Notes under the pieces: model-generated
Database searches by the model: none
Seen by the model: the letters and a program-made list of their open reading frames with translations, nothing else
What the model was told of the DNA's origin: nothing
Part shown: positions 1 through 5,719 of the stretch, piece by piece
Layout of the letters: every line of letters begins with the position of its first letter
Numbering within the stretch: position 1 is the first letter of the stretch
Made by a program: the position numbers and the translations under genes
DNA from: Chitinophaga pinensis
Lineage (GTDB): Bacteria > Bacteroidota > Bacteroidia > SXHM01
Direction: 5' to 3'
NCBI GenBank assembly: GCA_945889235.1
Contig: CAMDBK010000132.1
Location: forward strand, 1-7,941
Length of the DNA: 7,941 nt

Positions 1-1127
1 TTGCTGTTATAGAGTTTGGCTATGGTGTTAAAACTAGTTGGTATTCCTTCCAGTTCCTGCAATTTTTTCAAAAAAGGATTGTAAAAATAAATACCCAACT
101 GTGTGATTAACCCAAAGTGTCCGATAATAAATTCGTGACCGATAAAAATCTGTCCGGTAAATGCCCGCAGGCGCTGGTTGCTGTCATAAACCTCTTGGTG
201 AACAATGAAATCATAAAATCCTGTGTGATAATTAATATGAATACCTAACTGAACATTGTTTTTCCGGCTGTAGCGTTTTGATAAATACAGCGAACCCGTA
301 TAAATAGGGAACTTTGCGCCACCTGTTGGTTTTATTGCATCAGCAAACTCATTAATGCCAAAACCAAGACGAACATTGAAAAGTATTTTGTTATTATAAT
401 CAGGAAGGCTGTCGTGTTTATAAAGTTTTGGTCTTCCGGAAGGAAAATATTTCAATGAAATATTAACCGCAGGAAAGTTGATTCCAAGGTTAGGTAACTG
501 GTAATGTGCATCTGAAAAGTGTATCGCTGAAACACCAAATAACACTGTGTAATAACGTGAAATATCATAACGAAAATCAACGCTTCCCATTGCCATGTTA
601 GTCATGGTAGAGCCGATAAGGCGGTTTTCTGGATTAGTAACGGGGTCGTACTTTTTGGTGAAGAATGCGAAGCCCATTCCCACTTTATATTGAAAGCCCC
701 ACCTGCGGTATTTTTTTGTGCTGAAACTAATATTAGGAAGGATGGCAAAATTTCTTCCTATTATATCATCGTTACCAAGAATACCGTAAACCATTGCCAT
801 GCCGACTGTGGGGTAACCATACAACTGATGCCATTTTTTATTTCCGCTGCATTGCTGACTGATATTTATTTCGCTGAGTACAGCCATACCCCGCGAAGGA
901 AAATCAGGAAAGTTTTTTATAATTTTTCCAAACCTGATTGCAGGCTCAATTACCAGACATTTTTTTGCAAGCGGAATTTCTGTGCGCGTGCTGTCGCTTT
1001 GGGCAAACACAGTGTTGAATAAAAAAAAATTAATCAGGATGAGTAAAGCCCTTTGCTTTCGCACGACCTCGCTCAAATATCCCTCAGGATATTTGCCGTG
1101 CTCAGGGTGACAAACGAAGGAGAACAT
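1..1127 (-). CDS. Acyloxyacyl hydrolase (PagL-like lipid A deacylase family), C terminus cut by window edge
   Basis: Reading the minus strand gives one frame open from about 1127 to the window edge, roughly 375 codons, with no stop. A signal peptide (RKQRALLILINFFLFNTVFAQS) is followed by an aromatic-rich, strand-like outer-membrane protein. The segment at about 537-480 reads AIHFSDAHYQLPNLGIN, matching the H-x-S and PN-x-G signature of PagL-type lipid A 3-O-deacylases and the Bacteroidota acyloxyacyl hydrolases. KKWHQLYGYPTVGM (about 839-798) and GHEFIIGHFGLITQLGIYFYN (about 139-77) are also typical of that subfamily. Family role: removal of an acyl chain from lipid A in the outer membrane. 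The position matching the PagL catalytic Glu is Asn here. The start is uncertain: ATG at 1127 adds about 21 residues encoded by a hairpin repeat, while GTG at 1064 gives a near-ideal signal peptide. It lies 26 bp downstream of the tetR stop on the same strand, so co-transcription is possible. Confidence 0.82.
   Translation of the reverse strand, partial: MFSFVCHPEHGKYPEGYLSEVVRKQRALLILINFFLFNTVFAQSDSTRTEIPLAKKCLVIEPAIRFGKIIKNFPDFPSRGMAVLSEINISQQCSGNKKWHQLYGYPTVGMAMVYGILGNDDIIGRNFAILPNISFSTKKYRRWGFQYKVGMGFAFFTKKYDPVTNPENRLIGSTMTNMAMGSVDFRYDISRYYTVLFGVSAIHFSDAHYQLPNLGINFPAVNISLKYFPSGRPKLYKHDSLPDYNNKILFNVRLGFGINEFADAIKPTGGAKFPIYTGSLYLSKRYSRKNNVQLGIHINYHTGFYDFIVHQEVYDSNQRLRAFTGQIFIGHEFIIGHFGLITQLGIYFYNPFLKKLQELEGIPTSFNTIAKLYNS
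1057..1111. repeat. Palindromic hairpin repeat overlapping the hydrolase 5' end
   Basis: The sequence shows a 9-bp perfect stem, CAAATATCC (1074-1082) with GGATATTTG (1087-1095), around a 4-base loop. An outer 5-bp stem encloses it: GCACG (1061-1065) with CGTGC (1097-1101). On the minus strand the element opens with GTCACCCTGA, the same ten bases that open the palindromic repeat at 2927. Both resemble the dispersed GTCA-CCTGA intergenic hairpin repeats common in bacterial genomes, which is recollection rather than a search result. It lies inside the open frame at the start of the acyloxyacyl hydrolase, upstream of or within its signal-peptide coding region. Confidence 0.7.
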
Positions 1128-1129
1128 TA

Positions 1130-1153
1130 AACATTGAACTTGTAACATTGAAC
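1130..1153. repeat. Two direct copies of AACATTGAAC at the tetR 3' end
   Basis: AACATTGAAC occurs at 1130-1139 and again at 1144-1153, with a related AACATT just before at 1123-1128. The second copy directly abuts the tetR stop codon (1154-1156). Short tandem phrases of this kind often fill gaps between Bacteroidota genes. No function is assigned. Confidence 0.55.
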
Positions 1154-1750
1154 TCACTTCATGATACCGTAAAACTTCATTCTGAAATACTCATCAAAAG
1201 CCTGTTTGATGGTTAGCTTATGCGTTATTAAAAAATCAGGGTCGGTTAATTTGTCAAGAAAAAAATGGTCGCTCATTACCATTATCTCAGGGTTTATTTT
1301 GTTGAAATATCCTTTACGCATACCTTCATTATAATAGGTTTTAAGCGCATTCATGCAATATTCTTTAAATGCATCTATCAGTTGCCAAAGATGTGGAAAA
1401 AATGTTTTAAGGTCGGCAAGAAAAATAGTGGTAATGTCTGAAATATTAACCGACAAATACTCAACAGCATTTTTATAACGGTCTAAATAGTCAACCTTTC
1501 TATCGTTCAGGTAATCATCAAAATGTTTTATCTCATCCAGTTTTACGGCAATGGTTGCAGCAAGTATTTCTTCGCGTGAGTGAAAATACTTGTAAACAGT
1601 GGCTTTGCTGATGTTCATAGCTTCGGCCATGTCATCCATTGTTACGCCTTGTAAACCTCTTTCCTGAAGATAAGGAATAAGCTGTCGCACCAGTTCATCT
1701 TTCTTTTCCGGATGGTTAATTCTTTTTTTATTGCTTGATTTTCTTCCCAT
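1154..1750 (-). CDS. TetR/AcrR family transcriptional regulator, likely repressor of alkB and itself
   Basis: The product is 198 residues from ATG at 1750, a normal TetR length. The N-terminal DNA-binding domain is clear. A basic leader (GRKSSNKKR) precedes the first helix, and the helix-turn-helix GVTMDDMAEAMNISKATVYKYF spans about residues 35-56, followed by HSREEIL. The rest (about 65-198) is a helical ligand-binding and dimerisation domain with no recognisable ligand signature. The frame stays open to a TTG at 1783, but that start would lie inside the inverted repeat and adds residues that do not look like TetR, so I prefer the ATG. The gene is divergent from the alkane monooxygenase gene, with 92 bp between the starts and a 14-bp-arm inverted repeat between them. 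Such regulators usually repress themselves and the divergent neighbour and release DNA on binding a substrate or product; an aliphatic ligand is inference. Confidence 0.9.
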   Translation of the reverse strand: MGRKSSNKKRINHPEKKDELVRQLIPYLQERGLQGVTMDDMAEAMNISKATVYKYFHSREEILAATIAVKLDEIKHFDDYLNDRKVDYLDRYKNAVEYLSVNISDITTIFLADLKTFFPHLWQLIDAFKEYCMNALKTYYNEGMRKGYFNKINPEIMVMSDHFFLDKLTDPDFLITHKLTIKQAFDEYFRMKFYGIMK

Positions 1751-1761
1751 AAGTATTGCAC

Positions 1762-1795
1762 AAAGTAAACTATTTTTAAACAAATAGTTTACTTT
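1762..1795. promoter_or_regulatory. Perfect inverted repeat, probable TetR operator
   Basis: AAAGTAAACTATTT (1762-1775) is the exact reverse complement of AAATAGTTTACTTT (1782-1795), with a 6-bp spacer (1776-1781). It sits in the gap between divergent tetR and alkB. Its right arm overlaps a TAnnTTTG box (1790-1797), so a bound dimer or pair of dimers would block the alkB promoter. The left arm is 11 bp upstream of the tetR ATG, consistent with autoregulation. No T-run follows and the element precedes both genes, so a terminator is unlikely. Confidence 0.78.
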
Positions 1796-1797
1796 TG
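1790..1797 (+). promoter_or_regulatory. Candidate -7 box of the alkB promoter
   Basis: TACTTTTG matches the Bacteroidota primary-sigma -7 consensus TAnnTTTG exactly and lies 45 bp before the alkB start. A second, weaker box, TATACTTG (1810-1817, one mismatch), lies 25 bp before the start and could be used instead. Neither has a convincing TTG-type -33 element at the usual spacing. The exact box runs into the right arm of the inverted repeat, which places control by the TetR protein directly on the promoter. Confidence 0.45.
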
Positions 1798-1842
1798 AAT
1801 AAAATTTAATATACTTGCATCATCATTTTAAAACCTAACAAG

Positions 1843-2919
1843 ATGACAATCCACACCAAAGAACTAAAGTACCTGACGGTTTTTACCGCACCCATCGTAA
1901 CGCTGTTTGCCTTTTACGGTCACGGCTGGTGGACTTATTCCTTGTTTGCGTATGCCTTTATTATGATACCACTTGGCGATGCTTTTTCAAAACAAAGCAA
2001 GGCAAACATGAGTGAAGCCGAAGAAGAAATGGCACTGGAAGACCCTTATTATGATTGGTTGTTATATGCGCTGGTTCCATTGCAATATATTTTTCTTGTT
2101 ATTTTTTTGTACCAGATAAAAGAGCCGGGATTAACAGCATTTGAAATTACGGGAAGAGTAATAACCATGGGCATCGGCTGTGCAGTAACCGGTATTAATC
2201 TTGCTCATGAACTTGGTCATCGTATTAACTGGTATGAGCGAGCAATGTCAAAAGCGCTGCTGTTGTCAACACTATACATGCACTTTTTTATTGAGCATAA
2301 CCGTGGGCATCATAAAAATGTTTCTACTGAAAAAGACCCTGCATCAGCCGATAGGGGAGAAGTTGTCTATTTTTTCTGGTTCAAGTCGGTTATCTTCAGC
2401 TATATTTCTGCCTGGAAATTAGAAGCGGAAAAGCTGAAGAAAAACGGGCAGGCGTTTTTCTCGATCCACAATGAAATGATACGCTTTCAGTTGATACAAT
2501 TGGCTTTTGTAGCTGTTATCTATTTTGTTTTCGGATTGATGCCGATGATTTATTTTATCGTTGCTTCCTTAATTGGTATATTGTTATTAGAAACTATTAA
2601 TTATGTTGAACACTATGGTTTGCGGAGAAAAAAGACAGGAGAGAACAGCTACGAAAAAGTATTGCCTGTTCATTCCTGGAACTCGAACCACGCAGTAGGC
2701 AGAATAATGTTATTTGAATTAACCCGCCACAGCGACCATCATTATAAAGCAAGTCGTAAATACCAGGTCTTACGCCACTTTGAGGAAGCACCTCAAATGC
2801 CTTTGGGTTATCCTGCTATGATATTGATGTCGTTTTTCCCGCCCTTGTGGTTTAAGGTAATGCACAAGCAAATTGACCTTTACAGGCAGCAATTGCCGGA
2901 AGGAAGTGCGCTGGCTTAA
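1843..2919 (+). CDS. alkB: Alkane 1-monooxygenase (integral-membrane non-haem di-iron hydroxylase)
   Basis: A 358-residue membrane protein with all the histidine motifs of AlkB hydroxylases: HELGHR (122-127), EHNRGHH (151-157), the NYVEHYGLRR signature (253-262) and LTRHSDHH (293-300). HSWNSNH (277-283) lies between the last two. Hydrophobic segments near 10-45, 73-91, 104-120, 180-190 and 215-250 fit a six-helix inner-membrane enzyme with the di-iron site at the cytoplasmic face. Family reaction: O2-dependent terminal hydroxylation of n-alkanes to 1-alkanols, using electrons from rubredoxin and its reductase. The length is somewhat below the roughly 400 residues of the Pseudomonas enzyme, but the core is complete. 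No rubredoxin domain is fused and no rubredoxin or reductase gene is in the window. The divergent tetR and shared operator suggest inducible expression. Related fatty-chain substrates cannot be excluded. Confidence 0.93.
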   Translation: MTIHTKELKYLTVFTAPIVTLFAFYGHGWWTYSLFAYAFIMIPLGDAFSKQSKANMSEAEEEMALEDPYYDWLLYALVPLQYIFLVIFLYQIKEPGLTAFEITGRVITMGIGCAVTGINLAHELGHRINWYERAMSKALLLSTLYMHFFIEHNRGHHKNVSTEKDPASADRGEVVYFFWFKSVIFSYISAWKLEAEKLKKNGQAFFSIHNEMIRFQLIQLAFVAVIYFVFGLMPMIYFIVASLIGILLLETINYVEHYGLRRKKTGENSYEKVLPVHSWNSNHAVGRIMLFELTRHSDHHYKASRKYQVLRHFEEAPQMPLGYPAMILMSFFPPLWFKVMHKQIDLYRQQLPEGSALA

Positions 2920-2925
2920 TTGAAC

Positions 2926-2986
2926 CGTCACCCTGAACTTGTTTCAGGGTCTCACAGACAGATGCTGAAACAAGTTCAGCATGACG
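2926..2986. repeat. Double-hairpin palindromic repeat between convergent genes
   Basis: Two adjacent hairpins are visible: ACCCTGAA (2930-2937) with TTCAGGGT (2943-2950), and ATGCTGAA (2962-2969) with TTCAGCAT (2975-2982). The halves are also inverted copies of each other: GAACTTGTTTCAG in the first, CTGAAACAAGTTC in the second. The outer ends CGTCA and TGACG pair as well, so the unit can fold as two hairpins or one long cruciform. It lies 7 bp after the alkB stop and 15 bp from the stop of the convergent OmpA-type gene. It may aid termination or mRNA 3' stability, but no T-run follows either hairpin. Confidence 0.75.
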
Positions 2987-2995
2987 TTACTCATA

Positions 2996-3009
2996 ACTGA
3001 TTACTGATT
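2996..3009. repeat. Tandem ACTGATT x2 spanning the OmpA-type gene stop
   Basis: ACTGATT is repeated exactly twice (2996-3002 and 3003-3009). The TAA stop of the minus-strand OmpA-type gene (3001-3003) is inside the repeat, so its final codons and stop are part of it. This is a small feature with no known role. Confidence 0.4.
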
Positions 3010-4929
3010 TCCGATCACCACAAACTCAGTTCTCCTGTTCTGTGCACGCCCTTCTTCTGTATCGTTAGTAGCAAGAGGAACAGTTTCACCAAAACCTTTA
3101 AAGCCTAATCGCTCAGGAAGAATTCCGTTGGTGGTAAGGTATTCATACACTGATTTGGCGCGGTTTTCAGAAAGCAATTGATTTGATTTATCATCGCCCA
3201 CATTATCAGTATGTCCGTTTATTTCAATTTTAAGATTCTTGTTATTCTGCATCAGAGCAAGTAGTTTTTGTAATTCAGCAGTTGATTCACCTTTCAATTG
3301 GAAAGAATTTGTTTCAAAGAAAATATTTTTAAGAATTACTTTCTCTCCTGTCTTTACAAGCTGTAGCGGAACATTTAACTGAAATGGTTTTGTAATATCC
3401 TTAATATCTTTCAATGAAAAATTCTCGGAATAAAACAGGTAACCTTCTTTTGAAACATTCAATGCATAATTTTTATTTACCGGCAGGCTGACAAGAAATT
3501 CGCCCTTCTCACTATTAGAAGTTGACTCCACCACTACTTTGTTATTTTCTAAATCAATCAACTCAAATTTTGCTACCAAAGGTTTCTTTGTATCGCTTGC
3601 AAAAACATTTCCTTTAACATAGGTAACCATCGTTGGGCGTGCAGCTTCATACAATTCAAACGAATATAAATCAAGGCTGCCCATGCCACCTTTACGGTCA
3701 GAAGCAAAATAGGCTATTTTACCTGAAGCGCCTACAATAAAACTGTCATCATTGTTCCAGGTATTAATGGGATAGCCAAGGTTTACAGGCTTTGTCCAGT
3801 TTCCGTTTTCATCTTTGCGTGAGTAAAAAATATCTTTTCTGCCCATGCCAATTAATCCGTCAGACGAAAAATAAAGCGTTTGATTATCGGGGTGAATAAA
3901 AGGACTTTCTTCCTGTCCGCTTGTGTTTATTACATCACCAAGGTTTACCGGAACTCCCCAAACACCTTGTGGTGTAAGCGTGCTTGACCATAAATCCTTA
4001 TCGCCTTTTCCACCTCCACGGCTGCTGGAGAAATACACTGTTTTTTTATCAGGCGAAAGTGAAGGCTGTGATTCCCATTTACTGCTGTTAATTGGGTTGC
4101 GGATATTCTGAGGCTCTGTCCAGTTGTTCCCAACTTTGCGTGAAAAATAAATATCACAACCACCCAAACCATCGGGTCTGTTGCAGCCGGTAAAAAACAT
4201 CAGTTGTCCGTCAGGAGAAATGGTTTGTGCGCCTTCATTATCAGGTGTATTAAGCGGTGCGCCTAAGTTTCTGGCAGTTGTCCATTCACCATCTGCCAGG
4301 CGACTTTCATAAAAATCTTCTTGTCCGTGTCCGCCACCTGCGGGACGGCTATTGCGTGTTATAACCAGCGTTTGCTCATCAGCAGTTAGTGCAGGGAAAT
4401 ATTCTGCATCGGCACTGTTAACTCCGTTGCCTAAATTCTTTGGGTCAAAGGGAACAGGATTTTTCACTGCCTCACTTCCAAATTCTGCACTTCTGATATA
4501 CTGTTTTGCTTTTTCCCGTGTCTCCGGTTTTGTATTTTTCAATTCAAGAAAACTTTCCAGACTCTTTTTTGCGTCATCGTATTTACCAACCTGCAGCTGT
4601 ATATTACCAAGTATATAATAGGCATTAGGAAAGAACTCAGCGTTTATTGTTACAACTTTCCTGTATTGAGCAACAGCCTGTTCATACTCATCCATTTCAA
4701 TGTACAAGTCGGCAAGCAAAATGCGGGCTTCCAGAAATTTATCATCTACTTCCAACGCTTTTAACAACGTAGTTCTTGCCTGCTCATCAGAACGTGAGTT
4801 GTAATAATCTAAAGCAGTTTCATAAAGATTGATGGCGCGCTTTGAATCGGTGGAGTATTTTTTAACCTGAGAATAAGAAGCAAGAGTAAAGAAGCAGGAA
4901 CCAAGAAATAGAAAGAGAATTTTTTTCAT
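3001..4929 (-). CDS. TPR / PD40 propeller / OmpA C-terminal envelope protein, PorE-like architecture
   Basis: A 642-residue exported protein. The N-terminal signal (residues 1-20) ends ASYS/Q and fits signal peptidase I; LGSC at 9-12 looks slightly like a lipobox but is very early. TPR repeats occupy about 31-145. A PD40/WD40-like beta-propeller follows at about 170-425, seen as recurring units such as TISPDGQLMFFTG, SLSPDKKTVYFSSSRGG, FIHPDNQTLYFSSDG and IAYFASDRKGG. A carboxypeptidase-regulatory-like beta-sandwich covers about 435-525. The OmpA/MotB peptidoglycan-binding domain (about 533-642) carries NGHTDN and LLSENRAKSV; D575 and R590 are 15 apart, like the diaminopimelate-binding Asp and Arg of OmpA. 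This order matches PorE of the type IX secretion system, which anchors the machinery to peptidoglycan, but Bacteroidota carry several such paralogues, so PorE itself is not claimed. It lies 31 bp after queE on the same strand, probably in one transcript. Confidence 0.9.
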   Translation of the reverse strand: MKKILFLFLGSCFFTLASYSQVKKYSTDSKRAINLYETALDYYNSRSDEQARTTLLKALEVDDKFLEARILLADLYIEMDEYEQAVAQYRKVVTINAEFFPNAYYILGNIQLQVGKYDDAKKSLESFLELKNTKPETREKAKQYIRSAEFGSEAVKNPVPFDPKNLGNGVNSADAEYFPALTADEQTLVITRNSRPAGGGHGQEDFYESRLADGEWTTARNLGAPLNTPDNEGAQTISPDGQLMFFTGCNRPDGLGGCDIYFSRKVGNNWTEPQNIRNPINSSKWESQPSLSPDKKTVYFSSSRGGGKGDKDLWSSTLTPQGVWGVPVNLGDVINTSGQEESPFIHPDNQTLYFSSDGLIGMGRKDIFYSRKDENGNWTKPVNLGYPINTWNNDDSFIVGASGKIAYFASDRKGGMGSLDLYSFELYEAARPTMVTYVKGNVFASDTKKPLVAKFELIDLENNKVVVESTSNSEKGEFLVSLPVNKNYALNVSKEGYLFYSENFSLKDIKDITKPFQLNVPLQLVKTGEKVILKNIFFETNSFQLKGESTAELQKLLALMQNNKNLKIEINGHTDNVGDDKSNQLLSENRAKSVYEYLTTNGILPERLGFKGFGETVPLATNDTEEGRAQNRRTEFVVIGNQ

Positions 4930-4960
4930 TGTTAATTATTCATTATCAATTGTCAGTTTT

Positions 4961-5602
4961 CTATGGAATGTTCATGTATTTGTGAGTCTGCAATGAGATG
5001 TTCCATTTCGGATGTTTCATTACATAATCAGTAATAAGAGGCATCATCTCTTTTGCTTTGCTCCACTCAGGCTGAAGAAAAAGTTTACACTCTTTAGTTA
5101 CTTGTGCAGCATTTTTTTCTGCCCAGTCAAAATCACTCGTGTTATAAATAATCACTTTCAGTTCGTGAGCACTTAAAAATACTTCAGGCAAAGGTGATGC
5201 CGTTTTTTTTGGCGAGAGGCAAATCCAGTCGAAATTACCACTTAACGGATAAGCTCCTGAAGTTTCTAAATAGATTGTTATTCCGTTCTTTTTCAGTTCA
5301 GCACAGAGGTAGTCAAGGTTATAGGTAAGCGGCTCACCGCCTGTAACCACAACTGCTTTTGAAGGGTTGTTAAGTGCATTTGCAATAATTGTATCGGTAT
5401 CAGTAAGCGGATGTAGTGAAGCATCCCATGATTCTTTTACATCACACCAGTGGCAACCCACATCGCAACCGCCAACACGTATAAACCACGCGGGTTTTCC
5501 GCTATGAAAACCTTCACCCTGAATGGTGTAGAATTCTTCCATAAGCGGAAGTTTTTTTCCTTCTTTAAGAAGTATATCTGCTTGTTCTTGTATAGCTTTC
5601 AT
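4961..5602 (-). CDS. queE: 7-carboxy-7-deazaguanine synthase (radical SAM)
   Basis: A 213-residue cytosolic enzyme. FYTIQGEG (24-31) is the usual QueE N-terminal motif. The radical-SAM cluster motif is the CxxxCxxC form, C46, C50 and C53 within GGCDVGCHWCD, binding a [4Fe-4S] cluster. VTGGEP (86-91) contacts SAM, and the C-terminal QTHKYMNIP (205-213) is characteristic of the family. Reaction: SAM- and Mg-dependent ring contraction of 6-carboxytetrahydropterin to 7-carboxy-7-deazaguanine, the precursor of preQ0 and queuosine in tRNA. Its partners QueD, QueC and QueF are not in this window. The ATG at 5602 gives a normal length and has a TAnnTTTG box 13 bp upstream. The gene precedes the OmpA-type gene and is probably co-transcribed with it, without an obvious functional link. 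Confidence 0.95.
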   Translation of the reverse strand: MKAIQEQADILLKEGKKLPLMEEFYTIQGEGFHSGKPAWFIRVGGCDVGCHWCDVKESWDASLHPLTDTDTIIANALNNPSKAVVVTGGEPLTYNLDYLCAELKKNGITIYLETSGAYPLSGNFDWICLSPKKTASPLPEVFLSAHELKVIIYNTSDFDWAEKNAAQVTKECKLFLQPEWSKAKEMMPLITDYVMKHPKWNISLQTHKYMNIP

Positions 5603-5615
5603 TTTTTAAAGGGCT

Positions 5616-5623
5616 CAAAATTA
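5616..5623 (-). promoter_or_regulatory. Candidate -7 box of the queE promoter
   Basis: Minus-strand TAATTTTG matches TAnnTTTG exactly and lies 13 bp upstream of the queE ATG. I see no good TTG-type -33 element at the expected spacing, so the call rests on the -7 box and its position. The transcript would have a very short leader and would probably also cover the OmpA-type gene. Confidence 0.4.
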
Positions 5624-5646
5624 ATTCTTTTACCAATGATGCCTTG

Positions 5647-5678
5647 TTGTTTATCGATACTTATGAACATTACATTTC
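5647..5678 (+). promoter_or_regulatory. Weak candidate promoter of the SiaB-like kinase gene
   Basis: TTG (5647-5649) is followed after 21 bp by TACATTTC (5671-5678), close to the Bacteroidota TTG/TAnnTTTG layout with one mismatch at the last base. It lies 41 bp before the start codon. The rest of the 117-bp divergent gap (5603-5719) shows no other clear site. Confidence 0.25.
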
Positions 5679-5719
5679 GTTTTCAAGTACAAATTATCAC
5701 AACACCATGAATTAAGCGT

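Noticed and set aside
690..1022. Plus-strand open frame of 110 codons
   Set aside because: It lies wholly antisense to the acyloxyacyl hydrolase, whose minus-strand frame has clear family motifs; the plus-strand translation shows no domain.
1748..1783. Upstream TTG start for the TetR regulator
   Set aside because: It would start inside the inverted-repeat operator and add 11 residues untypical of TetR leaders; the ATG at 1750 fits better.
2201..2422. Plus-strand open frame inside alkB
   Set aside because: It is an alternative frame of alkB, which has all its expected motifs across this stretch.
2597..2791. Minus-strand open frame inside alkB
   Set aside because: Antisense shadow of the AlkB C-terminal motifs, with no recognisable protein features.
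2926..2986. Double hairpin as a classical intrinsic terminator
   Set aside because: Neither hairpin is followed by a T-run on either strand, and its form fits a dispersed palindromic repeat better; some effect on transcript ends remains possible.
3923..4618. Three open frames in other frames of the OmpA-type gene
   Set aside because: They are explained by the composition of the propeller- and TPR-coding sequence; none has a domain or plausible start context.
5450..5710. Plus-strand open frame overlapping queE and the divergent gap
   Set aside because: Mostly antisense to queE, including its Fe-S cysteine motif; the remainder covers the promoter region of the divergent genes.
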